Shown here piece after piece: positions 30,482 to 40,600 of a stretch of DNA of 64,000 nucleotides; within the stretch, counting starts at the first letter, position 1; every line of letters starts with the position of its first letter. The notes under the pieces were generated by a model. That model was not told the DNA's origin. It was given only the letters and a program-made list of their open reading frames with translations, and did not search any database. Source of the DNA: Emiliania huxleyi CCMP1516 (lineage: Eukaryota > Haptophyta > Isochrysidales > Noelaerhabdaceae); NCBI RefSeq assembly GCF_000372725.1, contig NW_005198751.1, positions 169,809-233,808 of the forward strand. Reading direction: 5' to 3'. Position numbers and translations under genes: made by a program.

Positions 30482-32951
30482 ATGTCTGCGCACTGGTCCT
30501 CCGGCGAGCAGTCCGCCTTGGAGGCGGCGCTGCGGCAGTTCTCGGGCTTGCCGAAGGAGGAGAGGTGGGAGGCCATTGCCCAGAAAGTCGGCCGCAGCCG
30601 GCGCGAGTGCCTCGATCGGTTCAAGTTTGTCGCGGCCGAGGTAAAGGCGCGGCGGGAGGGAGCGTCAACCTCCTCCGCTGCCTCGACGCCCGCGCCTGCG
30701 CTACCCGATGCGGCAGCGACTGCCCCATCATCTGCGGCTCCCGCGCCAGCGCCTGCGCCCGCTGCTGCGCCTGAGCCGGCAGCGCCCGCTCCAGCTGTGG
30801 CGGCGCCGCCGCCGCCTGCGGATGTCTCATCCGCGACGCGCGAGGAGCAAAGGCCTCCAAAGGACAAGCCAGGGCGATCAGGCCGCGGTCGCGGCGAGAC
30901 GTCGGGCGGTGCCGATGTTGGCGGCGCTCATGGCAACGGCGTCGAGGGTGCCGGGAGGGGTAAGGGCGGCAAGGGGAGGGGCAAGGGCGACGGCGGCGGC
31001 AAGGGTGACGGCGGCGGCAAGGGCGGCAAGGGGAGGGGCAAGGGCGACGGCGGTGGCAAGGGCGACGGCGGCAAGGGCAAGGGCGCCAAGGGCGCGGGCG
31101 GTGGCGGGAGAGGACGCGGCGGCCAGCAAGCTGGCGGCGAGTCGGCGCCCGCCGGAGGCAAGCAGGAGAGCGCGTGGTGGCGGCGGCTAAAGGCGGACGA
31201 GGTGGACATGATCACGCTGCAGCCCCTCAACCGGATGCGGGTCGAGCCCTTTGGACTCAAGGTGGACGCGACCCACGAGGCGTACTTTGACGGGGTGAAC
31301 CTCGCCTCGTGCTGGACGTCTTCGAAGCGGTTCGAGCACCCCGCGAGTCGGCGGCCGGTGGAGCGCGCAGAGGTGGAGGCGCTGGCGCAGCACCTCCGCA
31401 CACACCACCGTGGGAGGGGCGGCGAGGGCAACCACGCCGCCGCCCTCCTCGTCGCCGCCTTCGACGAGGCCGAGGCGGAGCGCCGCTTTCGCACCCTCGC
31501 CCCGGCGGAGCAGGCGAGGGCCAGAGAGGGCCCGAGAGGACCAGAGAGGGCCAGAGAGGACCCGAGAGGGCCAGAGAGGACCAGAGAGGACCCGAGAGGA
31601 CCAGAGAAGAACCTCTCGCATCGGCGGATCAGGCGCGCGCCCTCGCGTCGGACGTCGCCGCCACCCTCTTCGCCGCCGGCGGCGGCGGCGCGGCCCCGGC
31701 GGCGGCGGCGGCGAGCGGCTCGCTCACCGCCAGGACATGTCCGGGACATGTCCATGATGTGTCCGAGACGTGTCCTACAGGCGAGCGGCTCGCTCACCGT
31801 CTTCGACGACGACCTCCTCCCGAGCCAGGGCGGCGACGCCGCATACGCCGCCGCCGCCGCCGTGGCAGCCGCCGCAGACAGAGAAGAGCTCTTCCCCGCA
31901 CTGCCTGCGGCCGCGCCGGCGGCGGCCCCGGTCTGGGGCGCCCGGATGCGGGCGGCGGCCCCCGCGGCCCCCGCCCCGGCGCCTGCCCCTGCGCCTGTTC
32001 CGGCGGTCTCCGAGGCGGTCGCGAGGCGGCGGGCGATGGCGGAGGCGTTCGGGCGAGGGCCGGGCGGCTCCGGCGCGTCGGCCTTCGCGCCGAGCGTCTT
32101 CAAGCCGGACTTGCTCGCCTTCGCGCGGCAGCCGAAGCACCGCGCGTTCATGGGCGAGGTGGAGGCCGCGCTCGACGCGTTTGTCGAGAGCGAGAAGCGG
32201 AGCGGCGAGCTGCGGCCGATGACGAAGCCGGAGCGCGCAGTCGTGCACGAGGCTGCGGCGCTGTGCGGCACCTCGACATGTCCAGCACATGTGCATGTTG
32301 TCCAGCACATGTCCGCGACATGTCCCGCAGGCCGCGGAGCTGTACGGCATCTCGACCGCGTCCAAGGGGAACGAGCCGCGGCGGTACGTCCACCTCTACC
32401 GCACGGCGCGCACCTCGTGGCCCGCCGTCCGCCTCACCGACGCTTGCCGCGTCGAGGCTGGCGCGGAGCCTGCCCCCGCGCAAGCAGCCGGCTGGGCCCT
32501 CCCTCTCCTCGACGTGGAGGTGCCGCGGGCCTCCGTCGAGCAGGCGCTCTCCTTCCTCGACCTCGCCTTCGCTGCCGTCATTCTGCGCGCGCGCAGCGAC
32601 GGCGGGCTTCCTTCTGGCGCGGCCCCTCCGCTCTCACGGAGACGACCTCCAGCGCCGTGCGGCTGACGCGTCCACGTCACCTCCGCAGGCACCATCGAGT
32701 TCGCGGACGAGGGCTCTGCGCGGCGCGCCCTCGCGGCGCTCGGCGGTGGCCGTCGCGGGCAGTTTCGCGTTGGCGCGCCGTCTTGGGCCGCCGCGACTCG
32801 CGCCGCCCCCGCCGCGCCCTCCGCTTCTTCCGCCGCCGCGGGACCCAGGCCAGGCCAGCCGGGCATTGCGCAAGCCGGCCGTGGCTGGGGCCGCCCTCAG
32901 CCAAGCTCGACGCCGCAGGCCTCCGACGCTGGGTGGCGCAAGCTGCGCTGA
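30482..32951 (+). CDS. SANT/Myb plus R3H domain protein
   Basis: Five exons: 30482-31513, 31633-31710, 31781-32251, 32331-32601, 32689-32951; 704 aa. Residues 1-60 are a SANT/Myb-like repeat (HWSSGEQSALEAALRQF, ERWEAIAQKVGRSRRECLDR). Residues 140-225 are a Gly/Lys tract (GKGDGGGKGG repeats) likely to bind nucleic acid. Then comes EVDMITLQPLNRMRVEPFGL...FDGVNLA, a U-box-like segment seen before R3H domains. From about residue 490 the R3H domain reads QPKHRAFMGEVEAALDAFVE, ELRPMTKPERAVVHE / AAELYGISTASKGNEPRRYV / HLYRTARTSWPAVRLTDA. R3H binds single-stranded nucleic acid, so an RNA- or DNA-binding role is likely. All four introns are GC-AG; introns 2 and 3 begin with a copy of the next exon's start. 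Confidence 0.85.
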
Positions 32952-33454
32952 AGGCTCCACCTAGTGTGAAGTGTGGAAGGAGGTTGAGGGCTGCCTACTG
33001 ACGATAAAATCGTTTCGCCCGGCCAAAGTTGCGCGCTCAAGTGTCAAGAAAAGGCTCTTGTATCGCCGCGCCCACTAAAAAATATAAACCGTACCGTGCA
33101 CACACGACACAGAGTCCCCACGGGTGGCACCAGAGATCAGACTTCACTCTTCGCAGAGTCTCAGTCGAAGCGTGCCTTTGCGTGCATGGGCAACAATAAA
33201 TAACATTAACAACCATGACATATCGGGACTTCGCGGTACCCTGCACCGCCTTTGAGCCTATTAGGTAAAAGAGCACCTCTTTTCGGGGTGTAATACTATT
33301 ACTAAAAATAACGTCACGCAAACACCTCTTGTGCATGATCTATCACCTATGAGAGGCCGAAGAGCCACATACGTGGGTACACCACGCTCTTCACACAAAC
33401 GGACGTTGAACGACACAATCATCAGCGCTTGATGTCATGCGCGGGAGTCCTTCC
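32952..33454. other. Convergent 3' flanks, AT-richer
   Basis: Non-coding stretch between the ends of the R3H and REI1-like genes. It includes ataaataacattaacaacc near 33195. No RNA gene seen. Confidence 0.5.
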
Positions 33455-34900
33455 TTAGTTGTTTCCCTTTCTCCCGCCCGCCTGCCCGCGCTCCGCCTGC
33501 GCCCTCGCACGCGCCGCCTGCGCCCGCTGCTTTGTGCCCCCGCCCGCCTTGCGCAGCACGACCCCCTTGACGCGCACTCCCTTCTGGAACTGCTTCGAGT
33601 GGCCCATCGTGAAGTGGGCGCCGCCGCCGAAGCCGCCGTACCCGTGGTGCTGCAGCGCGCGCGCGTGCTTGTTGTCCGCGAAGTCCGCCTTGTGCACGTA
33701 CCCGGAGGCGAGCGCCTTTGAAGTGCCGTTGGCCACCGCCGCGCTCCGCAGCAGGAGGCGGTGCCGCGCCTTCGCCTCGGCCCGCGCGGCGACCTTGGCG
33801 GCCAGCCTGCCCTGCCGCCCCAGCACGCCGCCCTGCCCCGCCCGCCCCACCCAGACCGCACCCCGCCCCTCCTCCGCGGCCGCCTGCTGCGCGCCGGCCC
33901 TCCCCTCGAGCCGCGCCTGCAGCACGCTCGGCCGCGCGTCTTCGGCGGCGTAGCTCTGCCGGTAGATGCGGCGGAGGCTCCGCGTGCCCAGCCTCGCGCC
34001 GCGCGGCAGCACCAGCTCGCCCAGCTCGTCCACGTGCCCCACGCCGTGCCTCCGCACCAGCCAGAGGGAGGGCACGTCGTAGAAGGGGGCCACCTCGCGC
34101 AGCGTCGCCTCGCGCTCGAGGCAGAGGCGGCAGTGGCGCTTGTCAAGCATGTGGCGCCGCACCGCCTCGAGCGAGCGGAAGGTGCGGTCGCACAGAACGC
34201 ACGCGTGCCGCTCGCACAGCTTGCGCTGCAGGTGCGAGAAGAGGCCGCGCGGGTCGAGCAGGCAGTCCGGCTCTGGCACGTGGAAGCCGTACCGCCGGCC
34301 CATCCGGCGGACGTTGGCCTCGAACGACGCGCTCTCCCGCCCGTCGAAGAGGCTCTCCCTCCACCGTGGCACCCACGCCTCCTCCACCTCCTCCCAGCCC
34401 GACTCGTCGCCCGACTCGCCTCCCTCTCGGGAGGAGCTCGCGCCCTCCTTCACCGCAGCAGCCGATCGGCCTGCCTGCGCGGCGGCAGGGGCGGCGACAG
34501 GAGCGGCGGCAGCAGCGACCGGCGGAGGCGCCGGAGCCGGCGTCGTCGGAACCATCGCACTCGCACTCTCCGGAGCCGGCCCATCGCACTCGCCGGCCGG
34601 CTGAGGCTTTGCGCCGCGTGACTGCGCGTGGCGGACAGCACTCAGCGCGCGGTACTTCTTCGAGTTTGTGTAGTTCTCCCAGGCGCCGCGCGACTTGAAG
34701 CGCCGACCTGTGAAGCCGCAAACAAAGACCTCTGTCTCCGCCTCGGTCGCGGCGGGGCCTGCAACAGCCGCCGGGGGCGCTGCCGCCACCGGCGGCTGCG
34801 TGGCGCCTGTGCTTCGCCGCCGCGAGGCGGCGGCTGCAAGGATCGCGGACGCGGACGCGGACGGAGGGCCCCACTCCAGGGCCTGCGAGCCTGGTAGCAT
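33455..34900 (-). CDS. REI1/ZNF622-like 60S biogenesis zinc-finger protein
   Basis: A single exon of 481 aa. The central C2H2 finger is complete: C234-x2-C237-x12-H250-x5-H256 (ACVLCDRTFRSLEAVRRHML). It is preceded by RRMGRRYGFHVPEPDCLLDP and RGLFSHLQRKLCERHAC, the family's 'MS..H.F.IPD.EYL.D..GL...L' block, and followed by FYDVPS. The C terminus (NGTSKALASGYVHKADFADN, NKHARALQHHGYGGFGGG) is basic, as in REI1. These proteins are cytoplasmic factors that finish pre-60S ribosomes and help recycle export factors. The N-terminal finger is degenerate (VFVCGFTGRRFKSRGAWENY), retaining one Cys of the usual set. Met at 34900 is chosen because sequence upstream is UTR-like. The gene is divergent from the carrier gene, 199 bp away. 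Confidence 0.88.
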   Translation of the reverse strand: MLPGSQALEWGPPSASASAILAAAASRRRSTGATQPPVAAAPPAAVAGPAATEAETEVFVCGFTGRRFKSRGAWENYTNSKKYRALSAVRHAQSRGAKPQPAGECDGPAPESASAMVPTTPAPAPPPVAAAAAPVAAPAAAQAGRSAAAVKEGASSSREGGESGDESGWEEVEEAWVPRWRESLFDGRESASFEANVRRMGRRYGFHVPEPDCLLDPRGLFSHLQRKLCERHACVLCDRTFRSLEAVRRHMLDKRHCRLCLEREATLREVAPFYDVPSLWLVRRHGVGHVDELGELVLPRGARLGTRSLRRIYRQSYAAEDARPSVLQARLEGRAGAQQAAAEEGRGAVWVGRAGQGGVLGRQGRLAAKVAARAEAKARHRLLLRSAAVANGTSKALASGYVHKADFADNKHARALQHHGYGGFGGGAHFTMGHSKQFQKGVRVKGVVLRKAGGGTKQRAQAARARAQAERGQAGGRKGNN

Positions 34901-34999
34901 GCTGGGCAAGAAGAAGAAAAACGAGACCGCGGACAAGCATCGGGGGGGGGGATGGAAAACGACCGAAAATCTAAAAAAGAAAATGCCGGCGGCGTCCGC

Positions 35000-35079
35000 G
35001 CGCTCGATCGCCTGGAAAATCCCTGTGTGGTGGCGGCGTGCCGTCCTCCCATCCCTCCCTTGGGCGCTCGATCGCCTGG
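35000..35079 (+). mobile_element. 48-bp LINE-tail insertion with 16-bp target duplication
   Basis: The insert 35016-35063 starts aaaatccctgtgtggtggcg and ends cctcccttgg. Both sides carry gcgctcgatcgcctgg (35000-35015 and 35064-35079). The insert equals the 3' end of the LINE copies at about 4495 and 56527. It sits in the short region between two divergent gene starts, just before the carrier ATG at 35100. Confidence 0.9.
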
Positions 35080-35099
35080 TCGTACTCCCTCGCCCATCC

Positions 35100-37338
35100 A
35101 TGCTCGCGCTCCTCGCGCTCCCCGCCGCCGAGGACGTGCCGCCGCCTTCGCTCACTGTCGCCGACCGCCTCCTCGCGGGCGGCACCGCTCGGGCTGCGGC
35201 TCAGTGCGTCATGTACCCTGCTGACGCGCTGCGGACGCTCGCCCAGACGCGCGGCGGCGCTGGCTCGCTCCGCTCGAGCTCGCTCCTCTCCGGCGCCGGC
35301 ACGACATCGGCATTTGCGTACGGCATCGGCGCGCTCCAGTTCGCCGTCTTTGGCACCGTCGCACCGCTCGCCGGCCCGCTCGCCGCGTCGGTGTGCGGCG
35401 CGGCGGCGTCGTGCCTCTGCTCCGTGCCGCAAGAGGTGCTCAAGCAGCGCCTCGTCACCGGCATTTACCCGTCCTTTGGCGAGGCTGTCCGCCGCATCTG
35501 GACAGCGCAGGGCCCGTCCGGCTTCTATGCGGGCTGGCTTCCGACGGTCAGCCGCAACGTGCCCTTCGTCGCCGCCACCTTCACCGCCTTTGCGGCGCTG
35601 GAGGCCCGCGCGCTGCGAGCGAGCGGCGAGGAGAGGCTGAGGCCGAGCGAGAGCGTCGCCATCGGCACATGAAGAAAGGTCTCCGGCAGCCGCTTTTCTT
35701 CTTTCTGTGGTCACACCTGAATCCTGTTCACAGGCATGTCCAGCGCGGTGCTCGCCGCCACCCTCACCCAGCCGATCGACGTCGTCAAGACTCGGCTGAT
35801 GACTCAGGCGGCGAGCGCTCTGCCGCCGTACGCGGGGGTTCGCGACTGCGCGCTGACGATGCTGCGCACCGAAGGCGGCCCCGCCGCATTCTACGCCGGG
35901 CTGCATCAGCGAATTCTGTACGCGGGCCCTCTCTGGGCGCTGCAGTTTGGGCTCAACGTGCGGCTCTCGCAGGCGCTACTCGAGCGACGCAGAGCCGCGG
36001 CAGAGAGAGCCGCAGCGGCAGAGAGAGCCGCAGTGGAGAGGGTCGGCCGCTTGCGAGGCGGCAGCTACGCGCGGCCTCTGCACGGCGCGGCGCGGCCGGG
36101 CGCGGCTGGAGGGTGGAGAGGAGGGAGGCGCCTCGCCGCCTGCACCGCCCGTCTAGAAACCTTCTCGGAACCGTCTAGGGACTTCTAGGAACCTTCCTAC
36201 AGGCGCCTTGCCGCCTGCTCCGCCTTGCCGAGGCCAGACGACTTCGCCTCTGTGGCGTCGTGGGAAGAGGCGTATCTGGATATGGCTGCGCTGCGCAGGA
36301 CACGTCAAAGGACACGTCCACGACACGTCCACGACACGTTCGCTGCAGGCGTATGCTGCGCCGGGGCAGGACGCGCCTGCCGACTGGCTGGCGGAGTACG
36401 ATGAGGTGCGGCCGCTGGCGGCAGGTGCTGCTGCTAAAATGGCATCATTGTCATTCCTTGTCGTCGACAGGTGCGGCCGCTGCTGGCGGCGGCGTTGCCG
36501 GGCCGCGGCTCGCTGCTCGAGCTTGGGTGCGGCACTTCGCCCCTCGCGGCGAGATGTAGCCGAGATACAGCCGAGATAGCTCGCTGCTCGAGCTCGTTTC
36601 GCCCCTCGCGGCGCAGCTCAACGCAGCGGGCCGCTGCTTGAGACAGTCATGGCATTGCGTGTTGAATGGTTGTGACAGGCGCAGCTCTACGCCGAGGGCC
36701 GCTACGAGCGAGTCGTCGCCATAGACGGCAGCAAGACTGCCATCGCCGCGCAGCGAGAGCGGCGCGCGGCGCAGTGCGGGCGAGAGGCACCAGCCGCCAC
36801 AGGCCCGCGACATGTCCTGGACATGTCTTGGACATGTGCCCGTAGACACGCAACGCTCTGCACGAGAGGGCTCTGCTACGAGGTGTTGTCTCGGGCCATC
36901 CCGGGGCCATCCCGGGGCCATCTCGGGCCAGCAGAGAGGCCTCTCGTACCAGGTTTGCGACGCGCGCAGCACGCCCTTCGCCGACGCCGTCTTTGGGGGC
37001 GCGGTGGACAAGGGTTTGCTCGACGCAGCGCTCTGCAGCGAGGGCTTCGACTACGAGGCGGGGCCGCCAGCCGTCGGCCGTCGAGCCCTCTTCCCTGACC
37101 CTGCTCGGAGCCACCTCTACAGGCGGGCCTCCTCGCCGGCGAGGTCGCCAGGCTGCTCTCCGACGGAGGCGTCTGGGTGAGCCTCTCCCTCTCGCCGCCG
37201 TCGGTGGTGCTGCCCCTCCTCTCGAGCCTCCCGCATTGGGCCTCCCTCGACACGCAGCCCCACCCGAGCGCGGCCGGCGTGTTTAGCTACGTCGCCACGC
37301 GCGCGGAGCGGCGCCCCGCTGCCCGGCTCCCGGCATAA
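35100..37338 (+). CDS. SLC25 mitochondrial carrier fused to a SAM-dependent methyltransferase
   Basis: Exons 35100-35664, 35734-36127, 36203-36269, 36349-36405, 36471-36548, 36679-36882, 36953-37057, 37123-37338 give one open frame of 561 aa. Residues 18-275 are a three-repeat mitochondrial carrier with signatures P40-ADALR, P110-QEVLK and P202-IDVVKTR; the last (QPIDVVKTRLMTQ) recalls the SAM carrier. Residues 325-555 are a class I methyltransferase of the METTL13/EEF1AKMT4 kind: DWLAEYDEVRPLL, LLELGCGTSPLA (SAM site), YERVVAIDGS, DARSTPFADAVFGGAVDKG, LLDAALCSEG, RLLSDGGVWVSLS. The linker has an AAAERAAAAERAAVE helix. The methyltransferase exons have no in-frame Met of their own before residue 343. 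Five introns are GC-AG and two GT-AG. Exon 6 may hide another intron (ggacatgtc repeats). Carrier and methyltransferase are each secure; the fusion rests on frame alone. Confidence 0.75.
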
Positions 37339-37403
37339 CGTAAGAAGCGTGAGAAGAAGAAAAGAAAGCCGAATGGCAATCAGAATCACTGATGAGAGGT
37401 TAA

Positions 37404-37440
37404 ATAAATAAATAAACGGACACCTCAAGAGAAGAGAGAG
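37404..37440 (-). repeat. SINE tail fragment, (AAAT)n
   Basis: aaataaataaataaacggac followed by acctc is the inverse of the TATT-tailed family end at 1036-1075 and matches 46316-46345. Only the 3' end is recognisable. Confidence 0.5.
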
Positions 37441-37600
37441 AACCTCTAGGCTCTACTACGGGTCTAGGAGAGATGATAAGAAACAAGCAAATCTGCACAA
37501 TAAGCTATGATGAAAAGAAAGATCGGTGGAAGCCAAAAAGAAAACGGTGCCGGTGTACTCAGTATCCTGCCTGGCGAGGCCGAGACCTCCCGCTGCCACG

Positions 37601-40600
37601 ATGAGCGAGTCCGCGTGGGTGACGCGCACCGACGCGCGCGAACGACCGAGGCGCGACGCTTCCTCGCGGTCCGTACGTGGCTCGTCTCTCGCTGTTCGGG
37701 AGCGCTCGGGAGCGCGATCTCGGTCCAGGGAGCGGCCGGCAAAGGCTGCGCGGGTCGGCGAGAGCAGCGGCGGCAGGAGCAGGACTGAGCAGAGCCAGCT
37801 AAATCGACGGGTGGAAGAGGCCACGCGGAGGATGAAGGCAGTGCGCGGCGGCGGCGTTGGAGAGGCGAGGGCTTCCGGTGAGTCGGCCACAGCGGTCAAG
37901 CGCGGGGGCGAGGACGAGATCGAGGTGGCGCCGCCGCCGGCTGCGGCGGTGGAGGGTGACTCGCCGACCGGCGAGTCGTCGGGCTCGTCTTCGGGCTCGT
38001 CAAGTCCGCAGGCGGCGCCGGAGGGCCGGGAGGGGGCGGCGCCGGAGGGAGGGGAGGGGGCGGCTGGGGACGGGGCGCCGAGCCCCCCCGGGGGACAGCC
38101 CGCGGAAGAGTCGGCAGCGGCGGACGCGCCGGCGGCGGCAGCGCCGGCGGCGGCAGCGCCGGCGGCGGCAGCGCCGGTGGCGGCAGCGCCGGTGGCGGCT
38201 CCGTCGATTCCGTCCGTCTTGGCAGAGATTGCGGGCGAGGCGGCGGCGGCGGCGGCGGCGGGCAGCAGCAGCAGCAGCGGGGCGGGTGTGAGCGGCGACG
38301 CGGCTAAGGCGGAGGGAAAGGCAAAGGCGGAGGCGGAGGAGGCGGCGGCGGCGGGAGCCGAGGGCGGCGGCGGCAGCTCCAAGCCTGCGGTGCCGCCGCC
38401 GGTGAGCTCTGTGCTGCTCGAGATGATGCGCGAGCGGGAGCAGGGCGTGTCACAGGGCGGTGGCGGTGCCGCCTCGTCGAGGGCCGGCCGAGGGCGTGCC
38501 TCCCCTCCGCGAGAGAGGCGCAGGCGGGAGGCCAGCCCGAGGAGGCGGGAGGGCGGCGCCAGCCGCGGCGCCAGCCGGAGCCGACCGAGGTGGGAGAGCG
38601 ACCGAGACAGGCGCGGCCGCTCCCGCAGCAGGAGCAGGAACGGTTACGCGGGCCGCCGGAGCCGGAGCAGGGAGGGGCAGTACTCGCGGCGCAGCCGCAG
38701 CTACCGCCGCAGCCGCAGCCGCAGCTACCGCCGCAGCCGCAGCCGCAGCTACCGACGCAGCCGCAGCCGCAGCTACCGACGCAGCCGCAGCTACCGCCGC
38801 AGCCGCAGCCGCAGCTACCGCCGCAGCCGCAGCCCGGCCGGCGAGCGGCGCGGCAGGGATGCTAAGGGCGTAGACCCTAGGGATGCGATCCGCGGGGGCG
38901 AGAGGCGCGAGGCGGACTGGGACCCGCTCGAGCACGCCTCCGCAGACGCCCTCGAGGCAAAGGACGACGCCAAAGCGGAAGCAGCAAAGGCCGCGGCCAA
39001 GCCCGGGGGTGCAAGCGGCGCGAACGGCGTCGGCGCCGCCGCTGCCGCCCCTTCTGCTGCCGTCGCAACCCCCAACCCCGCCGCCACCTCCTCCACCACC
39101 ACCTCCCCCGCGCCCGCACCCGCGCCCGCCGCCGCCGCCGCCGCGCCCGCCGCGCCCGCCGCGCCGCGAGGTCCGAGCGCGGCGCAGCTGGCGGCGGAGG
39201 CGACAGCGGGCGGCTCCGGCGGCGCCGTGCAGCTGCGGACCGAGGCGCGGACCCTCAAGTCGCTGGGGGGTCACTCTTATTAATTAACTATTAATTAAGT
39301 GTTAATTAACCACCGAGGCGCGGACCCTCAAGTCGCTGGGGGACGAGAAGGCGGCGGGCGGCGAGGCGAGCCCGCTCGACGTGGCGTGGTGCTACGTCGC
39401 CGGCTCGCTGCGGTGCGCGCAGGCCGCGTTTCTGCTCGAGCGGCAGCAGGCGGCGGCAGACGCGCAGGCGATGCTGCTGTGGGGGTCGGAGCTGCTGCGC
39501 CGTTCGGCGGCGGGCTCGCTCGAGCGGGCGGACGAGTATTTGGTCGCCGCTCTCGCGTACAAGTGCGCCTCTGCGTGCGCAATGTGCGTGCTACTTAGCC
39601 GAGAGATGGCCGAGAGATGGCCGAGAGATGGCCGAGAGATGGCCGAGAGATGGCCGAGAGATGGCCGAGAGATGGCCGAGAGATAGCCGAGAGATGGCCG
39701 AGAGATGGCCGAGAGATAGCCGAGAGATGGCCGAGAGATGGCCGAGAGATGGCCGAGAGATGGCCGAGAGATGGCCGAGAGATGGCCGAGAGATGGCCGA
39801 GAGATGGCCGAGAGATGGCCGAGAGATGGCCGAGAGATAGCCTCTGCGCGTGTGCTACGTGTGCGAGTGCTGTCCGCTTGCGAGGAGGGTGCCCCGGAGG
39901 CGGCTCCCCCCCCCCCCCCCCCTCCCCTTCCGTTGCTTGCGCGCTTCCCAGGCGCGCCTTCCGCCTCAAGCAGCGCGATTGCGCGAGGACGATCCGACTC
40001 GCACGCGAGGAGATCGCCGCTCTCGCGCCGGCGGCGCAGGGCGGCGGCGGCGCGCCGGAGATGTCTCTTTCCGTCTCGTCGGCCGGCCGGCTCGAGGGGC
40101 TACTCAACCAGCTGCAGCTCGTGTGCACCATGGTGGAGGACCACGACAAGGCGCAGTCGATGCGGTGCGCGAGATGCAGCCGAGCGACACGGGGCGGGGG
40201 TGGTGGGGGACTGAGAGGGTGGAGGAGGAGAAGGAGACGCACCGCCGCCGCCCTCGCAAGCCCGCCATCGCACACCCCCTCTCCAGGCGCGCGCTCGTCA
40301 GCGAGGTGTCGGACGAGCAGCGCGCGCTACTGCCGCGCCTCGACGGCGCTCGAGCCTATAGCCGAGATCGTCCGAGATGTGGCTGCCGCCGTGCTCGAGC
40401 CCGTTGCTCTAACCCCACCCCCCCTCTCCACCCCATCAGGCGCCTCGCCCGTCGCCCTCTCGGCGCAAGAGACGCTCGAGCTCCTCCAGGCGCCCTCCTG
40501 CCCACACACCTCCACACACCTCCTTCGCCGCACCTCCTGCCTCGAGCTCCTCCAGGCGCCCTCCTGCCCACACACCTCCACACACCTCCTTCGCCGCACC

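Noticed and set aside
36188-36190. The stop at 36188 as the real end of the carrier
   Set aside because: Kept as an alternative only. The last 20 codons before it are the duplicated intron start, and a phase-compatible acceptor follows at 36202; transcript data are needed.
39617-39840. Long frames with MAERWPRDGRE repeats
   Set aside because: They are translations of an 11-bp intronic minisatellite; all three frames are open because 11 is not a multiple of 3 and the unit has few stops.
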